Positions 51,677 to 61,050 of a stretch of DNA of 64,000 nt are shown here, in pieces (position 1 is the stretch's first letter; each line of letters begins with the position of its first letter). Source of the stretch: CAZCCC01 sp964535715 (GTDB lineage: Bacteria; Patescibacteriota; Patescibacteriia; Buchananbacterales; UBA6539); assembly GCA_964535715.1 (NCBI GenBank), contig CAZHUO010000002.1, forward strand, positions 1 through 64,000, written 5' to 3'. Below the pieces are notes generated by a model. It saw nothing but the letters and a program-made list of their open reading frames with translations. It did not search any database and was not told the DNA's origin. Both the position numbers and the translations under genes were made by a program.

Positions 51677-54532
51677 ATGTTTTTTAAATTATATTATCGC
51701 ATAATAAAATCAAAAAGGATAAAAATTTTTTCAATTTTTTTGGCCATTTTGATTTTAGCTGGTTTGTTTTTTTTGTCTTTTGCAAAAACCAGCTTTGTAT
51801 CAGTTGAAAGCCGAGCTGAATTTTTGCGCAGCCATCCGACTATACAGAAGCTTCTGCCGCTTTATTGGAAAATCAGGAAAATTGGTGATATTACATATTT
51901 TCCGTATGTTTTTAAAAAAAATGAATTGCCGACTTATCGACTTGTAATAAAGCCGGAAAACTTAAAGATTTTAAATGATAATCTGCCTGATGAATTCATG
52001 TCGGTAATCTATGGCGATAAAACCTATGTGCCGGCTAAATTTTATTATCAGGAAAAAGAATATGATGTAAAAGTCCGCTATCGCGGTGATACTGCTATTC
52101 ATTGGAATGCCCCGAAAAAATCTTATCATGTTAAATTTGACAAAGACCAGCCGTTTAACGGTTTTAGGGAGCTTGCTTTTGTTATTGCGGATGATCGAAA
52201 ATTTGTTTTAGAATATTTTAACAATTATCGCGCAGATAAGTTTGGCTTATTTCACCCGCCAAGCTTTTTTGCTAATTTAAATTTAAATGGCAATAAACAA
52301 GGCTTGTATTTTGTGATCGAGGGCTGGTCGCAGGAAATGCTGACTAAATGGGAAGTACCCGATGAAGCCAATCTTTATGGCGATGATAATTTTGGCGTCG
52401 TGTGGGACAGCCCTTTTGGCTGGCGCTTGGTGACAAAAGACAGCCAGGATCGGTTTGCCTTTGATAATTTTTCGGCCATGAACTATTTATTGGATCTATT
52501 CAGTAATTCAACCGATGAGGAATTTTTTTCTCAAATATTCAATTTGCTGGATGAAGAAAATTTTTATAATTGGCAGATTCAAAATCAACTTATTAATTCG
52601 TCGCATCAAAACTTGGGGAATATCCAATTTTATTTTGATGATTCAAGAGGAAAATTTTATATTATTCCCTGGGATGTTATGGGTGATTCGGTCGATACCG
52701 ATAATTTCACTAACTACGGCCCGATTGCCAGGCGGATTTTTACCAATCCGGAATTTTTTCACAAAAAAAATCTAATGCTTTATCAGTATGTATCTGATGA
52801 AAAAAATCTTGAAGATGATTTAAAGTTTTATGACCAATCCTATAATAGTATTAAGCCGGCTTTATATAAAGATCGGGAAAAAATTTATACAAACGCTTGG
52901 GCTGACAGTATTTACAAAGAAAACCGGGAAAAAATTATTACGGTTTTTAATCGGCTAAAAGAACATTTAAAATCAGGTTCTATTTTTGCCGAAATTGCCG
53001 TTAATGACGATGATAATATAAAAATTAATTCAGTAAATTTATTAGCTGAAATCAATCTGACCGCTAAAAGCGTGCCGGAATTTTATTTAATCTCGGTTAA
53101 GCCGGAGTTAATTGATAATTTGGCAGAAGCTGACTATCAATTATATTATGATTCTAATTCTAATAATGAATTTGATTTAAAAGACCAGAAGCTAGAAGAT
53201 CCAAAAAAGGTTATGATTTATAGCAGGCAAGCAATCAATCCAGTAAACAGCAGGCTTGAGCCGCAATCGACAAAATATAAGTTTTTTCTAGTCAGCAATA
53301 ATGTTTCGCCGCAGGAATTTGCAGGCAAGGTAAAGTCTTTTGAGCTTGAATTGGAAAATGCAATCACCGCCGAAATTCTTGAAAAAGAAAATATTGACCT
53401 GAAAATAGTCGGTCGAAATGTTTTTAAATATTTTTCAGCAATAAATGATATAAGCGGTTTTATAAAAAAATACCCGATTTTTAAAGTCGATGAATCAAGC
53501 AAGGAAATATTGCTTGATTCAGGCTTTTATCAAATCAATCAGACAGTTATTGTTCCAAAAGGCTTTACCTTAAAAATTATGGCGGGCGCTAATTTAATTT
53601 TCGGCCCAAAAACTTCATTAGTCAGCTATAGTCCGGTTTTGGCTTTGGGCACAAAAGAAAAGCCAATTATAATTTCCGGGCAATCTGGCAGCCAACCTTG
53701 GGGTGTTTTTGCAGTTTTAGACCAGGGTAAACAAGAAAGCAAATTTAGCTACGTCCAATTTTTAGGCGGAAAAGATGATTATATCAACGGCGCATATTTT
53801 TCCGGCCAGCTTTCGGTTTATTTTTCCGATGTGCTAATTGATAATTGCCAATTTTCCGATGCCAATGCGGATGATTCTTTAAACGTTAAAAAATCAAAAG
53901 TTATAATTTCCAACAGCCTGTTTTTCAACAACAGCGCTGATGCGATAGATTTTGATTTTATTAAAGACGGTGAAATAAACAATAGCCGATTTTTCAATAA
54001 TGGCAACGATGGAATTGATATAAGCGGTTCGGAGGTTTTGCTTAAAGGTAATTATATTGAGAAATCCGGAGATAAGTGCATCAGTATCGGTGAATATTCG
54101 CGAGGTTCAAAAATTTATAATAATGTTTTAAACGGCTGTAATATCGGCATTGAAGTAAAAGACGGTTCTAATCCTTTTATTATTAATAATGTGATAGTAA
54201 ATAATAATATTGGTATAAATGCCTACGTTAAAAAACCGGTCTTTTCCGGAGATCTGATTACGGTTTATAACAGCATCATATGGAATAATAAGGAGCCGAT
54301 AAAAACCGCAGACAACATGTCAATTGAAATTTATTCAAGTGATCTTCCCGTCTACTCTGATAAAAATAATAATTTTGATATTGAGCCAATTTTTAGCAAT
54401 CCGGATGAAAAAGACTTTACAATAAATAAGGATAATGTTAAAATGTCATTTATTGATAAAGGCAATTCAGCTATTTTAGAAAGTGTTTTGAATATTAAAA
54501 TAAAAAAAGCTCCCATTGGTTTAATCAGATAA
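51677..54532 (+). CDS. CotH kinase domain fused to a right-handed beta-helix
   Basis: The 951-residue protein has an N-terminal membrane anchor (about 15-37). An atypical CotH kinase domain follows (about 80-420: VRYRGDTAIHWNAPKKSYHVKF, then FLEYFNNYRADKFGL, EGWSQE, and FYIIPWDVMGD with the metal-binding Asp). The C-terminal region (about 620-900) is a pectate-lyase-like beta-helix with short repeats such as NSRFFNNGNDGIDI and NNVIVNNNIGINAY. The fold pair suggests phosphorylation of a surface target bound by the helix. The ATG at 51677 is preferred over a TTG at 51671. Confidence 0.85.
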   Translation: MFFKLYYRIIKSKRIKIFSIFLAILILAGLFFLSFAKTSFVSVESRAEFLRSHPTIQKLLPLYWKIRKIGDITYFPYVFKKNELPTYRLVIKPENLKILNDNLPDEFMSVIYGDKTYVPAKFYYQEKEYDVKVRYRGDTAIHWNAPKKSYHVKFDKDQPFNGFRELAFVIADDRKFVLEYFNNYRADKFGLFHPPSFFANLNLNGNKQGLYFVIEGWSQEMLTKWEVPDEANLYGDDNFGVVWDSPFGWRLVTKDSQDRFAFDNFSAMNYLLDLFSNSTDEEFFSQIFNLLDEENFYNWQIQNQLINSSHQNLGNIQFYFDDSRGKFYIIPWDVMGDSVDTDNFTNYGPIARRIFTNPEFFHKKNLMLYQYVSDEKNLEDDLKFYDQSYNSIKPALYKDREKIYTNAWADSIYKENREKIITVFNRLKEHLKSGSIFAEIAVNDDDNIKINSVNLLAEINLTAKSVPEFYLISVKPELIDNLAEADYQLYYDSNSNNEFDLKDQKLEDPKKVMIYSRQAINPVNSRLEPQSTKYKFFLVSNNVSPQEFAGKVKSFELELENAITAEILEKENIDLKIVGRNVFKYFSAINDISGFIKKYPIFKVDESSKEILLDSGFYQINQTVIVPKGFTLKIMAGANLIFGPKTSLVSYSPVLALGTKEKPIIISGQSGSQPWGVFAVLDQGKQESKFSYVQFLGGKDDYINGAYFSGQLSVYFSDVLIDNCQFSDANADDSLNVKKSKVIISNSLFFNNSADAIDFDFIKDGEINNSRFFNNGNDGIDISGSEVLLKGNYIEKSGDKCISIGEYSRGSKIYNNVLNGCNIGIEVKDGSNPFIINNVIVNNNIGINAYVKKPVFSGDLITVYNSIIWNNKEPIKTADNMSIEIYSSDLPVYSDKNNNFDIEPIFSNPDEKDFTINKDNVKMSFIDKGNSAILESVLNIKIKKAPIGLIR

Positions 54533-54535
54533 TTT

Positions 54536-55291
54536 ATGCCGAAATTGAATTTACATTTTCAGAGATTTGAATTTAAATATTATCTGCCGAAAAATAAAGC
54601 AGATAAAATAATTCCGGCTTTTTTGGCTCATATGGAATGGGATCCCTATATTCAGGGAACCGGCCGGGATTTTTATGAAGTAAACAGCCTTTATTTTGAC
54701 AGTTCTAATTTTGGTTGTTTTTGGGACAAGGAAAGCGGAATTGCTGACCGAAAAAAATTGAGACTCAGGTTTTATGGTCAGGAAATTAATGATAAAACGC
54801 CTGTATTTGTCGAAATAAAGAGAAAAAAAGATGCTTTGGTAATTAAGGATAGAATCAAACTGGAAGCGGCTGATTGTTTTAATAATGTTTTTGATGAAAA
54901 ATTACTTGGATTGTTAAGTAAAGATCAGGAAAATAATTTTTTGCAGGAGTTAGTTTGGTTTAAAAAAAGAAATGTAATGAGGCCAAAGCTTTTTGTATCT
55001 TATAATCGCAAAGCATTAATCAGCAAAATGGATAAAAGATTCAGGGTGACATTTGATTATAATATTAAAACCAAACTTCTTAATGATTTTAAGGATTACA
55101 GCTGCAACAATTTAAAAGAAGTATATCCTAACGGTTTGATTTTGGAGCTTAAATATAATAATATTTTGCCGGCTTGGTTTCAGCAAATCATCCAAAAATA
55201 TCAGCTTCAGAGAATAGCTTTTTCCAAATACTGCAATTCATTGAGAAAAGTTGTTCCGAACCTTGATGATAATAATTATTCAATAAATTAA
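54536..55291 (+). CDS. VTC-domain protein (polyphosphate polymerase-like)
   Basis: The 251-residue protein matches the VTC tunnel domain. It shows RFEFKYYLPKNKAD, SLYFDSSNFGCFWDKESG, KLRLRFYG, VFVEIKRKKDALVIKDRI (basic residues lining the tunnel) and ILELKYN. In eukaryotes this domain makes polyphosphate from ATP. The gene begins 4 nt after the CotH gene and 14 nt before DUF4956. The three occur together in many bacteria; the combined function is undescribed to my knowledge. Confidence 0.9.
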   Translation: MPKLNLHFQRFEFKYYLPKNKADKIIPAFLAHMEWDPYIQGTGRDFYEVNSLYFDSSNFGCFWDKESGIADRKKLRLRFYGQEINDKTPVFVEIKRKKDALVIKDRIKLEAADCFNNVFDEKLLGLLSKDQENNFLQELVWFKKRNVMRPKLFVSYNRKALISKMDKRFRVTFDYNIKTKLLNDFKDYSCNNLKEVYPNGLILELKYNNILPAWFQQIIQKYQLQRIAFSKYCNSLRKVVPNLDDNNYSIN

Positions 55292-55304
55292 ATTAATAAA
55301 AATT

Positions 55305-55991
55305 ATGCCGCAAAATTTGTTTAACATCACGCCGATTGGCGAGCCTTTAACTTTATTGACAATAATAATCACTATTTTGTTAGCATTTATATTGTCTTTG
55401 GCTGTTGCTTGGGTTTATAAAATTACCCACAAAGGCCTTTCGTATTCACAATCATTTACTTTTACTTTAATTTTAATCGGCTTATTGCTGTCGGTTATTA
55501 TGATGGTAATCGGCAACAGCTTAGCGATTGCATTCGGAGCATTCGGCGCATTTTCTTTGATTCGTTTTCGCACAGCAATAAAAGATACAAAAGACGTGGC
55601 CTTCATTTTACTTGCTGTGACAATTGGCTTGGCAATGGGGACAAGGAATTTCTTAATTGCCATTATAATTACTGTTTTTACCTTGTTGGTTATTTATATA
55701 TTGACAAAGATCAATTTTGGCTCGATAAAAAAGTATGATTATATTTTGAATTTTTCCGCCAATAGTAATATTTTTTCTAATGAAAAAATGCGCAAGCTTT
55801 TTAGCGAATTTTTTAAATATGATAATTTGTTAAATGTTGTTTCCAAAGAAAATGGCAGGATTCTAGATTATACTTTTAATATTAAATTCATTAAATCCGA
55901 AGAATTGGAAGCGTTTATCAAGAAATTCAGTCAGCTTGAGGGAGTTACCAATATTGACATTATCAGTGCAAAAAACGACATCGAATATTAA
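55305..55991 (+). CDS. DUF4956 membrane protein
   Basis: The 228-residue protein has four hydrophobic helices in the first 140 residues. The family core GNSLAIAFGAFGAFSLIRFRTAIKDTKDVAFILLA spans the third, and a soluble C-terminal part of about 90 residues follows. DUF4956 proteins accompany CotH and VTC genes. It could pass polyphosphate or phosphate across the membrane for the CotH kinase, which is only a hypothesis. A terminator follows. Confidence 0.9.
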   Translation: MPQNLFNITPIGEPLTLLTIIITILLAFILSLAVAWVYKITHKGLSYSQSFTFTLILIGLLLSVIMMVIGNSLAIAFGAFGAFSLIRFRTAIKDTKDVAFILLAVTIGLAMGTRNFLIAIIITVFTLLVIYILTKINFGSIKKYDYILNFSANSNIFSNEKMRKLFSEFFKYDNLLNVVSKENGRILDYTFNIKFIKSEELEAFIKKFSQLEGVTNIDIISAKNDIEY

Positions 55992-56001
55992 ATTCATTAA
56001 A

Positions 56002-56030
56002 AAAACACTTTGTGAAAGCAAAGTGTTTTT
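56002..56030. terminator. Bidirectional terminator
   Basis: AAAACACTTTG (56002-56012) and CAAAGTGTTTT (56019-56029) form an 11-bp stem with a 6-nt loop, flanked by A and T runs. It serves both the CotH unit and the convergent GT4 gene. Confidence 0.88.
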
Positions 56031-56057
56031 ATATTGGTTGTAATTATTTGTAAACTC

Positions 56058-57179
56058 TTATTCGCTATAAATTTTTTTTGTTCTTTCAACCATTTTTTCT
56101 AAGCTAAAATAATTTTCTACATCAATTTTTGCTTGCCTGCCAATTTTTACTGCTAAAACATTATCTTTTAGCAGGCGAGTGATTTTTGTTGCCAAATCAG
56201 ACGGGCTGAATGGTTCAACCAGCAAGCCGTTGGTTTCGTTTTTTAACATTTCCGGAATTCCGCCTACTTTTGTGGCAACAATTGGCAAGCCGGCGCGCAT
56301 CGCTTCCAAAATGGCATATGGAAAGCCTTCTTTTATTGAAGGCAAAACGAAAATGTCAAAGGCGTTAAGGTATTTTTTTGCATCCAGTACTTTTGACAAA
56401 AAAAAGTTATTTTGCAAATTAAGACCTCTAATTTTCAATTTTAATTCCTTTTCCAGCTGGCCAAAGCCGATTAATCTGAAAATTATATCAGGAAATTGTT
56501 TTGTAATTTCTTTGGCTGCAGAAATTAAATATGTTAAGCCTTTAGTTTCATAAAAGTTTGCAATAGTTCCAATAACAATTTTATCTGGTGGTAAATCAAG
56601 TTTTTGCCTGGCAATTACTTTATTTAGAAAATCTATCGGTTCAATGCCGTTATTTATCGTAATAAGCTTATTTTCAGGGGCAATTTTATTTTTTATTCCG
56701 GCTTGCCGGTCAAATTCCGAAACGCAAATCAGCTTGTCTTTGTATCTGGCGGAAAATTTTTCGGCAAAAGTGTAAATATTTTTTTGCAAGTTGCTCATTG
56801 GTTCGTTGAAAACAAAGCCGTGGACCGTATAGATAATTTTTTTTACTTTAGCATGCTTTCCGGCTATTGCTCCAATTACTCCGGCTTTGCTGCTGTTGAG
56901 GTGTAAAACATCGGGTTTTAATTCATTAATCAATTTTTTTATTTCAAAATATGCCTTTATGTCTTCAAGCGGACTGATTTCTCGAATTAAATGTTTTAAT
57001 TTATAATTTTTTATGCCATGTTTGTTCAGTTTACTATAGAGTTCCTCATTTCCGCCGGCCGCTACCATTACTTCATATTTTTCTTGTGGCAAATTTGTCG
57101 CTAAATCAAAAATATAGTGCTGAGCTCCGCCCCATTCCGATTGAGTAACAATATATAAAATTTTGCTGATTTTAGCCAT
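56058..57179 (-). CDS. Glycosyltransferase family 4
   Basis: The 373-residue GT-B enzyme has the GT4 features: N-terminal SEWGGAQHYIFDLA, the donor-site region DIFVLPSIKEGFPYAILEAMRAGLPIVATKVGGIPEML (about 275-315) with the E-x7-E motif. GT4 enzymes are retaining transferases for surface glycans. It is on the opposite strand from the exopolysaccharide genes to the right and shares the intergenic region with the dehydrogenase gene. Donor and acceptor are not predictable. Confidence 0.92.
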   Translation of the reverse strand: MAKISKILYIVTQSEWGGAQHYIFDLATNLPQEKYEVMVAAGGNEELYSKLNKHGIKNYKLKHLIREISPLEDIKAYFEIKKLINELKPDVLHLNSSKAGVIGAIAGKHAKVKKIIYTVHGFVFNEPMSNLQKNIYTFAEKFSARYKDKLICVSEFDRQAGIKNKIAPENKLITINNGIEPIDFLNKVIARQKLDLPPDKIVIGTIANFYETKGLTYLISAAKEITKQFPDIIFRLIGFGQLEKELKLKIRGLNLQNNFFLSKVLDAKKYLNAFDIFVLPSIKEGFPYAILEAMRAGLPIVATKVGGIPEMLKNETNGLLVEPFSPSDLATKITRLLKDNVLAVKIGRQAKIDVENYFSLEKMVERTKKIYSE

Positions 57180-57187
57180 TTTTTTAG

Positions 57188-57345
57188 AGTAAAGTTAACT
57201 GTTAACTGTTAAATGTTAACTGTTGAATTAGTGTTGACCAAAAGTTTAATTTATATAATAATGATAAGGTATAATTGTTTAATAATCAAGCTTAATTTTT
57301 ACTAAATTTACTTAATTTAGCAAAACCCTTTTTGGGGGTTTTATT
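57188..57345. repeat. GTTAACTGTTA repeats and leader hairpin
   Basis: GTTAACTGTTA-like units recur from 57193 to 57226 and are partly self-complementary. TTGACC (57234-57239) and two TATAAT motifs (57254-57259, 57270-57275) give a possible promoter with poor spacing. AAAACCC/GGGTTTT (57324-57344) forms a hairpin before the dehydrogenase gene. Confidence 0.5.
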
Positions 57346-57364
57346 AAATTTTATAATTCAAACT

Positions 57365-58615
57365 ATGGAAACAAAAATTTGTGTTGTAGGGCTTGGATAT
57401 GTTGGCTTGCCTTTGGCCTGCCTTTTTTCAAAAGAATATAAAGTCTATGGTTTTGATGTTAATCAAAAAAAGATTGATGAATTAAAAAATGGCTTTGACC
57501 GAACCAATGAAGTTGAAAATCTGAAAAATTACAAGCTGGAATATTCAAGCGATCCGTCAATAATCAAGAAGGCTAACTTTATTATTGTTGCTGTGCCAAC
57601 ACCGATTTTGTACGATAAGCGGCCGGATTTAAGCTTAGTTATCAGCGCCTCAGAGATTGTCGGCAAAAATTTGCAGCCTGGCTCAATCGTGGTTTATGAA
57701 AGTACGGTCTATCCTGGTTGTACTGAAGAAAAATGTTTGCCAATTTTGGAAATGGAGTCAGGGCTAGTCTTGGGTAACGGTTTTAAAATAGGTTATTCGC
57801 CGGAACGGGTTAATCCCGGCGATAAAATTCATACGATTGATAAGATTTTCAAAATTGTTTCTGGAAGCGACAAAGAAGCTTTGGAAAAAATCGCTGAAGT
57901 CTATGGATCAATTACAAAAATTCATAAAGCTCAAAGCATCAAAGTCGCAGAAGCAGCTAAAGTGATTGAAAATGTCCAGCGCGATTTGAATATAGCTTTG
58001 ATGAATGAGCTGGCTTTAATTTTTGATCGTTTGGGAATCAACACCCGCGAAGTAATAGAAGCGGCCGGTACGAAATGGAATTTTCATAAATACTATCCGG
58101 GATTAGTTGGCGGACATTGCATCGGTGTTGATCCGTATTATCTGACTTACAAGGCGATGCAAGTCGGTTATAATCCGCAGGTAATTTTGGCCGGTCGGGG
58201 TATTAATGAATTTATGACAGAATTTGTTGCTTCAAAATTAGTAGATTGCCGAAAAATTTTGGTAATGGGCTTAACCTTTAAAGAAAATGTGACGGATGTC
58301 AGAAACAGCAAAGCCAATGATCTGATAAGTAAACTGCGGGGCCAGGGCTCGGAAGTTTACGGATATGATCCGTTGCTGGAAAATTTTAAAGATGCCTTGT
58401 CCCGATTTGGCTATACTTTGATTGAAGATTTTCCTCCTGATAAAAAATTTGATGCAATTATATTGTTTAGCCCTCATGATATTTTCAAATCGAAAAAATA
58501 TTCACTTGATAATCTAAAAAATATTTGTAATGAAAATCCAATTTTATTTGATATGAAAGGTTTTTATAATAAAATTGATGCGGAAAATTCCGGTTTTAAA
58601 TATTTAACGCTCTAA
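57365..58615 (+). CDS. UDP-N-acetyl-hexosamine 6-dehydrogenase family
   Basis: The 416-residue nucleotide-sugar dehydrogenase has the NAD site VVGLGYVGLPLA, the middle signature YESTVYPGCTEE, and the catalytic Cys in GLVGGHCIGVDPYY (about 255), with the C-terminal UDP-binding part. Of the family, WbpO/TviB-type enzymes oxidise UDP-GalNAc or UDP-GlcNAc to uronic acids. The ATG at 57365 is chosen; an upstream start would add a hairpin-encoded, hydrophobic stretch. It opens the glycan locus. Confidence 0.92.
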   Translation: METKICVVGLGYVGLPLACLFSKEYKVYGFDVNQKKIDELKNGFDRTNEVENLKNYKLEYSSDPSIIKKANFIIVAVPTPILYDKRPDLSLVISASEIVGKNLQPGSIVVYESTVYPGCTEEKCLPILEMESGLVLGNGFKIGYSPERVNPGDKIHTIDKIFKIVSGSDKEALEKIAEVYGSITKIHKAQSIKVAEAAKVIENVQRDLNIALMNELALIFDRLGINTREVIEAAGTKWNFHKYYPGLVGGHCIGVDPYYLTYKAMQVGYNPQVILAGRGINEFMTEFVASKLVDCRKILVMGLTFKENVTDVRNSKANDLISKLRGQGSEVYGYDPLLENFKDALSRFGYTLIEDFPPDKKFDAIILFSPHDIFKSKKYSLDNLKNICNENPILFDMKGFYNKIDAENSGFKYLTL

Positions 58616-58619
58616 TTTG

Positions 58620-59738
58620 ATGAAAGTATTGATAATTTCATTAGCTTACCCGCCGTTTGTCGGCGGTGCTGAGCTGGCAGTAAAAGAAATCACCGATAGG
58701 ATTTCCAGTTTAAGTTTTGACATGATTACAGCAAACCTAGATGGAAGACAAAAAGAGTCTGAAAAAATCGGCAACATAAATATATATCGAGTAGGCAAGG
58801 GTGTAGTTTCAAAATATTTGTTTCCATTTATCGGCTTTAAAAAAGCTGAAGAATTACATAAAAAAAATAAATACGATGTTGTTTGGGCAATTATGGCAAA
58901 TCAGGCCGGTTTAGCGGCTTTAAAATTTAAAAAGAAATTTCCCAATGTCAAATACATTCTGACTTTGCAGGAAGGGGATTCACTTTTAAGAATTTGGTCT
59001 CGAACTTGGTTTATGCGCTCTCGTTATAAAAAAATTTATCTGAAAGCTGATTTAATCCAGGCAATAAGCAATTTTTTGGCCAATCGGGCGAAAAAATACG
59101 GCTATAAGGGAAAAATGGAAATTGTGCCAAACGGCGTTGACCTTTCCAGTTTTAGCAGGGAATTTGATTTGCAGGAGTTGCTAGATTTTAAAAAAAGTTT
59201 GGGTTTGGCTAAAGAAGATAAAGTTGTAACCACTATATCTCGTTTAGTCCATAAAAACGGAATAGATACTTTGATAAAATCAGCCAGAAATTTATCGGTA
59301 AAAGTTTTGATTATCGGATCAGGCAAGCTTGAAAACAGGCTTAAGTCATTGGCCCAGGAAACAGGGGTTAGGGATAAAGTTTTGTTTTTGGGCTATATTT
59401 CTTCTGAAAAGCTCTCAAAATATTTAAAAATTTCAGATGTGTTTGTTCGGACTTCCCGTTCTGAAGGCCTGGGCTCGGCGTTTTTAGAGGCAATGGCCGC
59501 GGAAGTTCCGGTAATTGGCACATGCGTCGGTGGTATTCCTGATTTTTTAAAGCCCGAAGAAACAGGCTTATTTTGCGAGGTCGGAAATCCGACTGACTTG
59601 GCAAGTAAAATTTCTGTTTTACTTTCAAACGAGGAATTAAAAAATAAGTTGGTAAAAAACAGCAAAAAGCTAGTTTTGGAAAATTATGACTGGCAGGCAA
59701 TTTCCCAAAAAATGGAAAGCGTTTTTAAATCATTATGA
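58620..59738 (+). CDS. Glycosyltransferase family 4
   Basis: The 372-residue GT-B enzyme has SLAYPPFVGGAELAVKEI at the N-terminus and the donor-site VRTSRSEGLGSAFLEAMAAEVPVIGTCVGGIPDF near 275-310. It starts 5 nt after the dehydrogenase stop, in the same operon. The ATG at 58620 is favoured over a TTG at 58617. It likely adds one sugar to the repeat unit. Confidence 0.92.
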   Translation: MKVLIISLAYPPFVGGAELAVKEITDRISSLSFDMITANLDGRQKESEKIGNINIYRVGKGVVSKYLFPFIGFKKAEELHKKNKYDVVWAIMANQAGLAALKFKKKFPNVKYILTLQEGDSLLRIWSRTWFMRSRYKKIYLKADLIQAISNFLANRAKKYGYKGKMEIVPNGVDLSSFSREFDLQELLDFKKSLGLAKEDKVVTTISRLVHKNGIDTLIKSARNLSVKVLIIGSGKLENRLKSLAQETGVRDKVLFLGYISSEKLSKYLKISDVFVRTSRSEGLGSAFLEAMAAEVPVIGTCVGGIPDFLKPEETGLFCEVGNPTDLASKISVLLSNEELKNKLVKNSKKLVLENYDWQAISQKMESVFKSL

Positions 59739-59740
59739 AT

Positions 59741-59877
59741 CCCGTCAGAAGTCGCGGTTATGTTAATTACAAAAACTATCAAAATGTTTAATAAACTTAT
59801 AAATAATTTAATTTGGCCAAGCGGTATTGATTTATTTTCTTTAGAGATAAGACAGGCCGCCACCTACTTTTAACGGG
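59741..59877. repeat. Imperfect inverted repeat between two GT4 genes
   Basis: CCCGTCAGAAGTCGCGG (59741-59757) is mirrored by the complement of CCGCCACCTACTTTTAACGGG (59857-59877), with mismatches. The pair encloses about 100 nt and ends exactly at the next ATG. It looks like a small inserted element rather than native leader. Confidence 0.5.
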
Positions 59878-61050
59878 ATGAAATTATTAATTGCCACAGG
59901 CATCTACCCGCCTGATATTGGCGGTCCGGCGACAATTTTAAAAGCTTTGGCTGACTCTTTAATCGGTTTGGGTATTAGCGTGAAAATAATTACTTACTCA
60001 GAGAAAACAGAAGTTGTTAAAGATAATGAGATTAAAATTTATAAAATAAACAAGAAAAGATTTTTTCTAAGGCGTTATTTTAGATATTTATATAGATTCT
60101 CAAAACTAGCCAAGTGGGCAGATCTAGTTTATGTAACGGATACTTATAGTGTTGGTTATTTTGCTTATTTGTTAAAAAAATTTTTAAATATAAAATATAT
60201 TGTTCGCTTTGCCGGCGATAGCGCCTGGGAAATGTCTGTAGCAAACGGCTGGACTAACGATTATATCGTTGATTTTCAAAAGAAAATTTATAGCAAAAAA
60301 ATTGAAAAATTAAAAAATCGTCGAAAGAAAATTTTGTTAAATGCCAACAAAGTAATTGCGGTTAGCAATTTTTTAGCCGATATTGCTGAAGCAATCGGTG
60401 TTGCCAAAGATAAAATAGAAGTTATATATAATTCAATTGACTTTTTGGAAGATCCAATAAATTTAGTCCGAAAAACAGAAAATATTAAATTTAAGTATGG
60501 CAGAAATGCAAAAATAATCGTTACTGCTTGCCGACTCACCCCTTGGAAGGGAGTGGCCGGAATTATAAAAATTTTGCCGGAATTAAAAAATAGAATTGGC
60601 AACGTAAATTTGCTTGTTTTAGGAGACGGACAAGAATTGGAAAATTTGAAAAGTTCGGCATTTAATTCTGGAGTTAAAGACGAAGTTATTTTTCTCGGTA
60701 AAATTAAACATCAAGATATTATTAGTTATTTTAAAGCCGCCGATTTATTTATTCTCAATACAAACTATGAAGGTTTATCCCATACTATATTGGAAGCAAT
60801 GAAATCCGAAGTGCCAATCATTACAACCAATATTGGCGGTAATCCGGAGGTAATTACCGACGGCAAAGAAGGTATGTTGATTAATTATGATGATCAGAAA
60901 GGCATGTTTGATTCAGCAGTAAAAATTTTATCCGATAAACAGTTTAGTGAAAGTTTAACTAATCAAGCGAAAGAAAAGTTGAAAGTTTTTAATTGGAAAG
61001 ATGGCATGGAAAAAACACTAGAATTATTAAAAAAAGTCAGCAATGAATAA
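59878..61050 (+). CDS. Glycosyltransferase family 4
   Basis: The 390-residue GT-B enzyme has TGIYPPDIGGPATILKALADSL at the N-terminus and the donor-site LNTNYEGLSHTILEAMKSEVPIITTNIGGNPEV (about 300-330). The ATG lies directly at the end of the inverted repeat with no SD. Its 3' end overlaps the next gene by 8 nt. It is the third sugar transferase of the locus. Confidence 0.9.
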   Translation: MKLLIATGIYPPDIGGPATILKALADSLIGLGISVKIITYSEKTEVVKDNEIKIYKINKKRFFLRRYFRYLYRFSKLAKWADLVYVTDTYSVGYFAYLLKKFLNIKYIVRFAGDSAWEMSVANGWTNDYIVDFQKKIYSKKIEKLKNRRKKILLNANKVIAVSNFLADIAEAIGVAKDKIEVIYNSIDFLEDPINLVRKTENIKFKYGRNAKIIVTACRLTPWKGVAGIIKILPELKNRIGNVNLLVLGDGQELENLKSSAFNSGVKDEVIFLGKIKHQDIISYFKAADLFILNTNYEGLSHTILEAMKSEVPIITTNIGGNPEVITDGKEGMLINYDDQKGMFDSAVKILSDKQFSESLTNQAKEKLKVFNWKDGMEKTLELLKKVSNE

